Shown here piece after piece: positions 50,593-57,840 of a stretch of DNA of 64,000 nucleotides (positions are counted from its first letter, which is position 1; every line of letters starts with the position of its first letter). The notes beneath the pieces were generated by a model. The model had not been told where the DNA came from and ran no database searches. It saw only the letters and a list, made by a program, of their open reading frames with translations. The DNA is taken from assembly GCA_963799815.1 (NCBI GenBank), contig CAWCYG010000004.1, positions 248,001 to 312,000 on the forward strand, read 5' to 3'. Source of the DNA: JBDTSW01 sp963799815 (GTDB taxonomy: Bacteria > Actinomycetota > Thermoleophilia > Solirubrobacterales > 70-9). The position numbers and the translations under genes are program-made.

Positions 50593-52275
50593 TCAGGATA
50601 GGGGGACGCCGTCGCCGTCTGAGCCGCGTCTGACCGCCTCGCGGATGTCCAGCAGAGGCTCCCCGCTTCGCACGTCGGGAACCGCGTCGAAGTTGTGCGC
50701 CGGGGGTGGTGAGAGGGCGAACCACTCGAGCGTCGTGCCACCCCATGGGTCATGCCCGGCGATCTGCCCGTTGCGATAGCCGTGCGCGAGGCTGCCGAGC
50801 GCGAGGAAGGCGCTGAGGACGAAGACGAACCCGCCCAGTGATGCGATCAGGTTGAGCGTGGAGAGCCCGGAATCGGCCGGGTAGGTGTAGACATCCACCG
50901 GCTGGCCCTCCAGCCCCGCGAAGAACATCGCGATGACGTAGATATGAAGGCCCGCCAGCATCCCGATCAGCGCAACCGTGGAGAGGCCCTCGCCAAGGGT
51001 GCGACCGGAGACCTTGGGCAGCCAGTAGTGAAGGGCGGCCATCCCGCCGAAGACAGCGCCGCCCACCAGCACCCAGATGGTGTCGCCCTGGGAGATCGGC
51101 GTAAACGCGGTGAACCAGCCCACGGGGATCACGGAGTGGGCGAGCTCCCCGGCGAGCCCAAACGCCATCGTCGAGATCGATGCGGCCGCGTAGAGCAGCG
51201 ACGCGCTGATGCGAACCGCGCCCTTCCACAGCGTCGCGATCCAGACGAAGAGCAGCGTTCCGACCGGGACGGTTACCGCTAGCGCCACGACCATCGTGCC
51301 CACCAGCCATCCCTTCGGGATCGGCGCCGTGTACATGCTCTGCATCCAGGCGAGCGGCACCAGGACGCCGATCGCGACGAGTGACATCACCACGGCGCGG
51401 TGGCTGAAGATGGGCTTGCGCGCCATCGTCGGCAGGATCTCGGAGATCGCGCCGGCGGCGAACAGCACCACGATCGCGTAGACGGCCGCCATATAGAAGA
51501 GGACCAGGTGCTCATAGAGCAGCGGTGCGCCGCCCTCGCCCGCGTCGTAGAAGACGCCGTCGAACTGGCGGTCGACCGTGAGCATGGCGAGCGCGGCCAG
51601 CATCACGGGTCCGGCGAAGACCAACAGGTAGCCGATCACGGTCGCCGCCCACGAGAACAGCGGCATTCGCCGCCAGGCCATGCCGGGCGCGCGCATGTTG
51701 CGGAGCGTCACGATCAGGTTGATCGCGAAGAGCACGAACCCGGCGGTGGCGAGGCCGACCCCCATGATCCAGTTGTCGACACCGCGGGCCGGGCTGAACA
51801 GCGTGTCGGAGAGGGGCGCGAAGCCAAGAGTGCCCGCCTCGCCGGGCGTGTAGAGAAAGCTGGTGTAGAGGACCACGCCGCCGGCTATGAATAGCCACGC
51901 GGAAAGCAGATTGAGGCGCGGGAAAGCGACCGTGCGAGCGCCGATCTGCAGCGGCACGATGTAGCCGATCAAACCCAGGGCGAGCGGCACGCAGAAGAGC
52001 ACAGCGAACGTCACCCCCGACGCCGACATCAGGCGGTAGAAGGTCTCCGACGACATCAGCGTCGAATCGGGGATGAACAGTTGCATCCGCATCAGGAAGA
52101 ACTGAGTCAGCGCGATCACGAGGAACGAAAGCGCGCCGCCGATGTAGAGGAGCGCCACCGACTTGTGATCGGTGCTCGTCGCACGCTCGATCCACGCGGG
52201 CCGGCGCCTGCCCAGAGCTTCACGGGTGACCAGCTCGGGGCGGCGGGTATCGGTGGCGACGGGGGGCGGGCTCAT
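50593..52275 (-). CDS. Oxidase subunit I homologue lacking all haem and CuB ligands
   Basis: A 560-residue, 12-helix homologue of cytochrome oxidase subunit I: ATSTDHKSVALLYI, VPLQIGARTVAFPRLN, NMRAPGMAWRRMPLF, ARKPIF and HYWLPKVSGR align well with the true subunit I nearby. Yet the ligand positions are changed: first haem a His to SAS (84-86), HPxVY to YMAAVY (261-266, one residue deleted, Tyr kept), CuB HH to Gln312-Ser313, and HxH to Asp398/Ile400. The K-channel lysine (PTGIK) is PVGTL. So no haem or copper can bind as in an oxidase. Full length, uninterrupted, ATGA-coupled to its subunit II partner, and upstream of ctaA-ctaB: selection has clearly kept it. Confidence 0.9.
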   Translation of the reverse strand: MSPPPVATDTRRPELVTREALGRRRPAWIERATSTDHKSVALLYIGGALSFLVIALTQFFLMRMQLFIPDSTLMSSETFYRLMSASGVTFAVLFCVPLALGLIGYIVPLQIGARTVAFPRLNLLSAWLFIAGGVVLYTSFLYTPGEAGTLGFAPLSDTLFSPARGVDNWIMGVGLATAGFVLFAINLIVTLRNMRAPGMAWRRMPLFSWAATVIGYLLVFAGPVMLAALAMLTVDRQFDGVFYDAGEGGAPLLYEHLVLFYMAAVYAIVVLFAAGAISEILPTMARKPIFSHRAVVMSLVAIGVLVPLAWMQSMYTAPIPKGWLVGTMVVALAVTVPVGTLLFVWIATLWKGAVRISASLLYAAASISTMAFGLAGELAHSVIPVGWFTAFTPISQGDTIWVLVGGAVFGGMAALHYWLPKVSGRTLGEGLSTVALIGMLAGLHIYVIAMFFAGLEGQPVDVYTYPADSGLSTLNLIASLGGFVFVLSAFLALGSLAHGYRNGQIAGHDPWGGTTLEWFALSPPPAHNFDAVPDVRSGEPLLDIREAVRRGSDGDGVPLS

Positions 52276-53306
52276 GGCGTCGTCTTCTCGGCTGGCTCGC
52301 CTTCCTCGGCGGCCACGGCCTCCGCGTCCTCCTCCGCGACCCCGGCCTCGGCGGTGGCCTCCGCCTGCGCCGCGCTCGCGGCTGCCTCCTTGACCGCCGT
52401 CTGCGCGGCCGTGAGCTCCGTGACCAACCCCTCCACGTAAGCCTCGTACTCCTCGGGCGAGACGACCCGCACCTGCGACCTCATCGACGGGAACCCGGGC
52501 CCGTCGAACACGGTTCCCTGACCGCTGAAAGTGCCCTCCTCGTCGGCCTTGAACCAGGTTTGGCCCACGGTTCCCGGCACCGCCTGGATCTGGCCGCCGA
52601 GCGCCGGCACCCGCCAGGAGTGAATGACGTCCGTCGAGTCGACGTTCAAGACGACGGCTGTGTCGACGGGGACGACAAGCTCGCCGTAGGAGAAGATGCG
52701 CTGCGCGTCGGTGCCGCCCGGATACTCGAAGCGCCACAGCCACTGCTGCGCGATCGCCGAGATCTCGAGCGGCGCACCCTCCGGAGGAACGGACAACTCG
52801 AACTCCCCCTCGGTGCCGCCTGGTGGCAGCTGGTTCAAAGTTGCTTCCTCAGCCGCTTCCTGGGCTGCCGCCGAAACTCCCTCCACGCTGACCTGAGCTG
52901 TTCGGCTCGCTGCCGCCGTAAGCCCGTCCGGGCCACTCTCCTCCACCTCGACCGTCCGCTCGGTCATCACGATCCCGAAGACGAGGATGACGAGCGCGAA
53001 GCCGCCGAGTCCGGCCGCGATGCGAGGGAGGACGCCGCGCCCAGCGGTGATTCTGGCGGCCGTGTGACCGCGACGCTCGCGGAAGCGCAGCAACGCCGCG
53101 ATCAGGGCACCGTTGATGACCACGACGAGAACGACGAGAACGACGAACATGACCCAGTACGAGGTGGCGATGTCCTCGGCGTTCGGGGAATGGGAGGTCT
53201 CCGGCCCCAGTCGCAGCGCGTTGGCGGGCGCGGCCAGGACGGCCGACGCCGCGGCGGCAAGCGCCACTGAGCGGCTCGCTATTCGGCGGGCGGTTCGGGG
53301 TGCCAA
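52272..53306 (-). CDS. Oxidase subunit II homologue lacking the CuA ligands
   Basis: A 344-residue homologue of subunit II: signal or first hydrophobic segment, two helices (about 49-72 and 98-114), a long Ala/Glu-rich insert (about 118-180), then the cupredoxin domain with AQQWLWRFEYPGG, DVIHSWRVPALGG and QTWFKADEEGTF. Where CuA should be (C-x3-C-x3-H-x2-M), the sequence is GQGTVFDGPGFPSM (262-275): both cysteines and the histidine are gone, and the protein has no cysteine at all. His229 and Met275 remain. The tail is acidic. TTG start with TAGAAT nine bases upstream. Forms a pair with the ligand-less subunit I. Confidence 0.9.
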   Translation of the reverse strand: MAPRTARRIASRSVALAAAASAVLAAPANALRLGPETSHSPNAEDIATSYWVMFVVLVVLVVVINGALIAALLRFRERRGHTAARITAGRGVLPRIAAGLGGFALVILVFGIVMTERTVEVEESGPDGLTAAASRTAQVSVEGVSAAAQEAAEEATLNQLPPGGTEGEFELSVPPEGAPLEISAIAQQWLWRFEYPGGTDAQRIFSYGELVVPVDTAVVLNVDSTDVIHSWRVPALGGQIQAVPGTVGQTWFKADEEGTFSGQGTVFDGPGFPSMRSQVRVVSPEEYEAYVEGLVTELTAAQTAVKEAAASAAQAEATAEAGVAEEDAEAVAAEEGEPAEKTTP

Positions 53307-53315
53307 GGCGCGAGC

Positions 53316-53321
53316 ATTCTA
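53316..53321 (-). promoter_or_regulatory. -10 box for the ligand-less oxidase / ctaA-ctaB operon
   Basis: TAGAAT on the minus strand, 9 bases before the TTG at 53306. It overlaps the stop codon of the SDR remnant. Confidence 0.45.
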
Positions 53322-53458
53322 TGGGGCTGCGATGAGCCCCTGCGCCTGCGCCCAGTCCCGGGAGCGGCGCAAGCCCTCGTCGAGACCGATACGAGGCTCC
53401 CAGCCAGCTCGGCGCCGGTCACGGCCACGCGCTCGCCGCCGAACCGCTCCTTCGCCAT
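53319..53458 (-). pseudogene. Remnant of an extended-SDR epimerase gene (head joined to tail)
   Basis: ATG 53458 reads MAKERFGGERVAVTGA, the first strand and start of the Gly-rich NAD loop of an extended SDR, and then loses the fold. In a second frame, from about 53405, the sequence reads AGWEPRIGLDEGLRRSRDWA and AQAQGLIAAP with stop TAG at 53319-53321: the typical C terminus of the same family (LGWxPxxxLxEGL). About 280 central codons are missing and the junction is out of frame. The promoter-like TAGAGT eight bases before the ATG is still there. A resident gene destroyed by one internal deletion is the simplest reading. Confidence 0.6.
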
Positions 53459-53498
53459 CCCGCGCAACTCTAGATGCCGATGGTTGCGATCGCGCTCA

Positions 53499-53504
53499 TA
53501 TACT
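53499..53504 (+). promoter_or_regulatory. Candidate -10 box for the PAP2 gene
   Basis: TATACT, 9 bases before TTG 53514. If used, the more upstream TTG at 53484 lies before the transcript and cannot be the start. Confidence 0.45.
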
Positions 53505-53513
53505 CGCCGCCAC

Positions 53514-54503
53514 TTGAGCCGGCGCCCGTCCCATCCCGCCGCCCGCCTCGCCGTGCGCTCCGCCGCCGCCGCGGCCCTTGCCGCCGCGATCGTCGTGCCC
53601 TTGATGCGGCGCCGGTGGCGAGTTCCCGCGGCGGTCACGGTGGCCGTCGCCGTTGGTGGGCCGCTCTCGCTCGCCGTCCTGCGACCGCGCTCTAGAGGCC
53701 GTGATGTGGCCCTGTTCGTCATGCAGATGTGGGGCTTCGCGATAGCGCACGAGCTGCCGTACGACGATCCCGAGGCGTTGCGTCGTCGCCTTCGCATCCA
53801 CTATCCGATCGTGCTCGACCGCAAGCTCGGGGCTGGGAAGCTGCCCACCGCACGCCTCCAGCGCGCGCTCTCGCGGCCGGGCGAGGCGACGACGCTCGAC
53901 CGCGTGCTCTCGGTGGCGCACTGGGCCTGGTTCTTCCAGCCGCATGCGGCCCTGCTCTGGGTCCTGGTTCGCCACCCGGAGCGCTTTCCCCGAGCGGCGA
54001 GGCAGATGGCGGCGACCTACGACGTCGGTTGCGCGATCTACTTCCTGGTCCCCACCGCCCCACCCTGGTGGGCGGCCCAAGAGGGCAACGTGGAGGCTTC
54101 GCTCGAGCGGGTGCGAACGCAGGGGTCCGAACCCGATCTGCCGCCGGCGGTTCGCAGGATCATGGTCGACGTCGGCGAGCAGGTCTGGGGGCGGGCGTGG
54201 ACCCGCCTTTACGACTCGCTCGGCGGCAACCCGTGGGCGGCGATGCCATCGCTTCACTTCGCCACCTCACTGATGGCGGCGCTGCACCTCGCCGAAACGG
54301 GGCGGGTCCCCGGGGCGATCGGCTGGGCTTACGCGATCACGCTCGCCTTCGCGCTCGTCTACCTCGGCGAGCACTATGTGACCGACCTGGTGGCGGGCGC
54401 CGCCGTGGTGGGGGTGGTCCGCGGTGCCGAGCCCTTGGCCGAGCCGGCGGTGACGTCCGTGAACCGAGCCCTGCAGCGCTTCGAGCGTCTGGCAGGCGCC
54501 TGA
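53514..54503 (+). CDS. PAP2-family membrane phosphatase/phosphotransferase
   Basis: Membrane protein of about 329 residues with five or six helices. The PAP2 core is reduced to the inositol-phosphotransferase form: an AMPSLHFATSL motif and GEHYVTDLVAGA carry the two catalytic histidines and the Asp. The middle has FLVPTAPPWWAAQ, seen in Aur1/Ipt1-like members that move phospho-headgroups between lipids. Substrate unknown. Start is open between TTG 53514 and GTG 53553; the first keeps a basic N terminus (SRRPSHPAARLAVR) and fits the -10 box. Followed by a flippase-like gene, so a glycolipid pathway is possible. Confidence 0.85.
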   Translation: MSRRPSHPAARLAVRSAAAAALAAAIVVPLMRRRWRVPAAVTVAVAVGGPLSLAVLRPRSRGRDVALFVMQMWGFAIAHELPYDDPEALRRRLRIHYPIVLDRKLGAGKLPTARLQRALSRPGEATTLDRVLSVAHWAWFFQPHAALLWVLVRHPERFPRAARQMAATYDVGCAIYFLVPTAPPWWAAQEGNVEASLERVRTQGSEPDLPPAVRRIMVDVGEQVWGRAWTRLYDSLGGNPWAAMPSLHFATSLMAALHLAETGRVPGAIGWAYAITLAFALVYLGEHYVTDLVAGAAVVGVVRGAEPLAEPAVTSVNRALQRFERLAGA

Positions 54504-54541
54504 AGCTCACCATCTCGGCAGGCTGCGAGGATAGGGCGCTG

Positions 54542-55786
54542 ATGGCCGGTTCCGGCGCAGAGCGTCCGCAGGAACGGGGACTGATCACGGGGCCTCAGGT
54601 CGCGGGCCCCGGTGACGCGGAGAACGACGACTTAGACGAGGCGGAGCCCTCGTTCTTCACCGACCCCAAGCGGCTGGTGCAGACGGGCGTCGTCGTCTTG
54701 CTCGTGATCGCGGCGATCTATCTGCTGCTTCCGAGCATCGTCGGGCTGGACACCGCGTTTCGCAAGCTGAAGCGGGCCGACGAGATCTGGATCGCGGTTG
54801 CGCTCGCCTTCAACCTGCTCGCCTTCGCGTCGTACGTGGCGCTGTTTCGCGGCGTCATCGCCGACGCTGCCGTGCACCTGACATGGGGCGAGTCCTACCA
54901 GATCACGATGGCCGGATTGGCGGCGACGCGCCTCTTCTCCGCCGGTGGAGCAGGGGGCATCGTCCTCACCTACTGGGCGCTCCGAAAGGCCGGGATGCCG
55001 CGGCGCCAGAGCGCTTGCCGCATGGTCGCTTTCCTCGTTCTCCTCTACGCCGTCTACATGCTCGCGCTGGTCATCGACGGCGTCATGCTGCGAACGGGCG
55101 TCTTCAACGGCTACAGCCCGGTCGGGCTCACGATCGTCCCGGCGGCCCTGGCCGGGCTCGTGATCGCCATCTTCCTGGCGATTGCGTTGGTCCCTCAGGA
55201 CTTCGATCGGCGTATCGAGGCCCACAGGGGCGACAGGCGTCTCGGCGGGCTCATGACCCGCCTCGCGACCGTGCCGGCAACGCTGGCGCGTGGCACGAGG
55301 ACGGCGATCGCCTTCGTCCGCAACCCCTCACGGGGCGGCCTGGCAATCGCCGGGGCGATTGGCTTTTGGGCCGCGAACATCGGGATCCTGTGGGCCGGCT
55401 TCCACGCCTTCGACGTGCAGGTGCCGCTGGGCGTCGTGGTGCAGGGGTTCTTCATCGGCATGGTCGCCAACCTGATCCCGTTCGTGCCGGGGGGCGTGGG
55501 CGCCGTCGACGCGGGGATGATCGGCACCTTCGTTCTCTTCGACGTCCCCGCCGGGGAGGTCTTCGCGGCGGTTCTCGTCTACCGCCTGATCGCCTTCTGG
55601 TTGCCGATCCCGCCTGGAATCGTGGCTTTCCTGCAGCTCCGCCGCACGACCGCGCGCTGGGACGCGGAGCGGGCAAGAACGGCCGTTGGGACCGACGCGG
55701 CCGAATCGCTTCCGGGCCCGACGCCGGCGCCCACCACCGAGACGGGAGCCGAGACCGCCTCGGGCGTCCAATACTTCAGAAAGTGA
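54542..55786 (+). CDS. UPF0104 / lysylphosphatidylglycerol-synthase-like membrane protein
   Basis: Membrane protein of 414 residues with an acidic cytosolic start and about eight helices. Family marks of the LPG synthase TM region: GLAATRLFSAGGAGG, LRKAGMPRRQSACRMV, PFVPGGVGAVDAGM and VLVYRLIAFWLPIPPG. Stand-alone members are thought to flip lipids; there is no aminoacyl-transfer domain here. ATG 54542 follows the PAP2 stop by 38 bases. The last codons form half of a perfect 9-bp inverted repeat that continues into the trxB leader. Confidence 0.87.
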   Translation: MAGSGAERPQERGLITGPQVAGPGDAENDDLDEAEPSFFTDPKRLVQTGVVVLLVIAAIYLLLPSIVGLDTAFRKLKRADEIWIAVALAFNLLAFASYVALFRGVIADAAVHLTWGESYQITMAGLAATRLFSAGGAGGIVLTYWALRKAGMPRRQSACRMVAFLVLLYAVYMLALVIDGVMLRTGVFNGYSPVGLTIVPAALAGLVIAIFLAIALVPQDFDRRIEAHRGDRRLGGLMTRLATVPATLARGTRTAIAFVRNPSRGGLAIAGAIGFWAANIGILWAGFHAFDVQVPLGVVVQGFFIGMVANLIPFVPGGVGAVDAGMIGTFVLFDVPAGEVFAAVLVYRLIAFWLPIPPGIVAFLQLRRTTARWDAERARTAVGTDAAESLPGPTPAPTTETGAETASGVQYFRK

Positions 55787-55792
55787 AGTATT
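55770..55792. promoter_or_regulatory. Perfect inverted repeat, probable operator before trxB
   Basis: AATACTTCA-GAAAG-TGAAGTATT: two 9-base arms without a mismatch, AT-rich within GC-rich surroundings, overlapping the end of the upstream gene and a TATTAT (55789-55794) that could be the -10 box of trxB. The dyad is the size of an operator for a dimeric regulator such as a MarR, TetR or Rrf2 protein. No T-run follows, so a terminator is less likely. Confidence 0.6.
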
Positions 55793-55877
55793 ATGAGTGG
55801 TACGCGGCGTAGCGTCGCCGCGGTTCGGCAGACTGATGGTTGAAGCAATCAATCGTGAAGCCGAGGAGCCACAAGAC

Positions 55878-56879
55878 ATGAGCGAGCAGAAGGTTGAGAA
55901 CGTGATCGTCCTCGGGGGTGGACCCGCCGGGTACACCGCCGCGCTCTACACGTCGCGCGCCAACCTCGAGCCCCTTGTGATCGAGGGCTTTCAGTGGGGC
56001 GGACAGCTCCAGAACACGACCGACGTCGAGAACTACCCCGGATACCCCGAGGGGATCATGGGGCCGGAGATGATGACCCAGTTCCGGGCTCAGGCAGAGC
56101 GGTTCGGTACCCGTTTCATCACCGACGACGCCACCCGCGTCGAGCTCAGCGACGGCGATGTCCACCGCGTCTTCCTCGGCGACGAGGAGCACCTGACGAA
56201 GACCGTGATCCTCTCCATGGGGGCCGAGCCGCGTCGCCTCGGGATCCCGGGCGAGCTCGAGCTGGCCGGCCGCGGCGTATCCACCTGCGGCGTCTGCGAC
56301 GGCGCCTTCTTCAAGGGCGAGAAGGTGGTCGTGATCGGGGGCGGCGATTCGGCGATGGAGGACTCGATCTTCATCTCCAAGTTCGCCTCGGAGCTGACGG
56401 TCGTTCACCGTCGCGACGAGTTTCGTGCCTCGAAGATCATGCTCGAGCGCGCCCGCGAGCGCGACAACATCGCCTTTAAGACCCCGTTCGTTCCCGAGGA
56501 GTTCGTCGCGGGCGACGACGGCAAGATCGCCAGCGTCCGCCTGCGACATGCCGAGAACGGAGCGATCGAGGAGCTGGGGGTCGGCGGCGCCTTCGTCGCG
56601 ATCGGGCACGTGCCGCGCTCGGAGCTGGTCGAGGGAGTCGTCGACACGGACGAGAGCGGCTACGTCCTCACCAAGCCCGGCTCCACGCGCACGAACCTCG
56701 GCGGCGTCTTCGCGGTGGGCGACTTGGTCGACCACACGTACCGGCAGGCCGTGACCGCCGCCGGCACCGGCTGCATGGGCGCCCTGGATGCCGAGTGGTA
56801 TCTGCGCGACACTCCGCCCTCGCCCGAGGCGCACTGGGTCGCGGGCGGCGAGCCGGTCGAGGTCGCGCCGACGCCGTAG
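55878..56879 (+). CDS. trxB: Thioredoxin-disulfide reductase
   Basis: FAD enzyme reducing thioredoxin with NADPH. The 333-residue protein has the FAD loop LGGGPAGYTAALY (from about 13), the redox motif CGVC (Cys137, Cys140; CATC in most relatives), the NADPH loop VIGGGDSAMED, HRRDEFRAS and the C-terminal FAVGDLVDHTYRQAVTAAGTG. ATG 55878 is chosen because GAGGAG lies 9 bases upstream; an earlier ATG (55836) would add an unrelated stretch. No trxA follows. The leader of roughly 80 bases carries a perfect dyad, suggesting control by a redox-sensing repressor. Confidence 0.94.
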   Translation: MSEQKVENVIVLGGGPAGYTAALYTSRANLEPLVIEGFQWGGQLQNTTDVENYPGYPEGIMGPEMMTQFRAQAERFGTRFITDDATRVELSDGDVHRVFLGDEEHLTKTVILSMGAEPRRLGIPGELELAGRGVSTCGVCDGAFFKGEKVVVIGGGDSAMEDSIFISKFASELTVVHRRDEFRASKIMLERARERDNIAFKTPFVPEEFVAGDDGKIASVRLRHAENGAIEELGVGGAFVAIGHVPRSELVEGVVDTDESGYVLTKPGSTRTNLGGVFAVGDLVDHTYRQAVTAAGTGCMGALDAEWYLRDTPPSPEAHWVAGGEPVEVAPTP

Positions 56880-56897
56880 GGGCGCTGTGCCCGGCGC

Positions 56898-57794
56898 TCA
56901 GCCTGGCGGTGCCGGGCAGGCGCCGACGGTCTTGATCTGGCGCTTGTCCGGGTTGATCTTCACGAGCCGCCGGCGGGAGTTGTTGTCGGGGTTCGACTCG
57001 ATGATCTGGGCCTGGTCCTCGGTCGCGTGCTCGGGGTTTGCGGTCGAGACGAGGCAATAGCGGCCGGTGGGGACCGCCGTGATGTCCAGCCTCTGCCCGG
57101 GCAGGCCCGCCGTGTAGGTGTCGGCCCAGCCGATCGAGAGGCCCATCGTCCCTGGCGGCGTGGGCGGCTCGCCACCTCCGCCGCAGCCGGCGTCGCCGCC
57201 GGGGTACTCGCCGAAGTCCGGCGAGCCCGCCAGGTCCTGGCCGAAGCGATCGCCGTCGAGGATGCAGAACCCGATCTTGGTCGAGGGACCCGCCACGAGC
57301 TCGTCGGTATCGCGGTCCCTCAACGCGTAGCTGGAGAAATCCTGGAAGTGCCAGTGACTGTGCGCGGGGTGGTACTCGAAGCAGCCGACCTTGGGCTCCT
57401 CGGAGACCTGGTCCACCTCGGGGTCCCACGCGTCGTCGCCGTCGGTGTCCTCCCAGATGCGCTGGTTCGCATCGCGGTCGTGGGGGTCGGGGTACTGGCC
57501 CACCGTGCAGTCGATCTCATCGCTGTTGGTCGCCGGCTCGGGATAGAGCTCGAGCGGCCCTGTGCCCGAGTTTCCGATCCGGTTCGAGATGCGGATCGCA
57601 ACGACGCCGTTCGAGTTGCGGCCGATGCTGAGTGGTTCCGGATCCCACTTGGGCGGCTGCATCGTCCGCAGGTCCGGGAGGAGCTTAACCGCGGGCGGCC
57701 CCGCAGTCACCCCGCTCGCGAACGCGATCGAGCCGGTGGCCGCGAGCGCGATCGCACCAGCGCCGGCCACTCTGAATCGTTTGGCGAGGTCCAT
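56898..57794 (-). CDS. Secreted lysyl-oxidase-like copper protein
   Basis: Exported protein of 298 residues. After a signal peptide (RFRVAGAGAIALAATGSIAFA) come LLPDLRTMQPPKW and a domain with the copper-binding motif EYHPAHSHWHFQDFSSY, the bacterial form of the lysyl oxidase WxxHxCHxHxH motif, then KIGFCILDGDRFG and ADTYTAGLPGQRLDIT, also typical of the family. Lysyl oxidases deaminate peptidyl-lysine and make crosslinks; a bacterial role at the cell surface is unproven. Cysteines (six or more) could form disulfides. ATG 57794 has a GGGGGA site 6 bases upstream. Confidence 0.8.
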   Translation of the reverse strand: MDLAKRFRVAGAGAIALAATGSIAFASGVTAGPPAVKLLPDLRTMQPPKWDPEPLSIGRNSNGVVAIRISNRIGNSGTGPLELYPEPATNSDEIDCTVGQYPDPHDRDANQRIWEDTDGDDAWDPEVDQVSEEPKVGCFEYHPAHSHWHFQDFSSYALRDRDTDELVAGPSTKIGFCILDGDRFGQDLAGSPDFGEYPGGDAGCGGGGEPPTPPGTMGLSIGWADTYTAGLPGQRLDITAVPTGRYCLVSTANPEHATEDQAQIIESNPDNNSRRRLVKINPDKRQIKTVGACPAPPG

Positions 57795-57840
57795 CTGTCC
57801 CCCAGTCCCGTGGCGCGAGCCTATCACCGGGCAAGGGACG

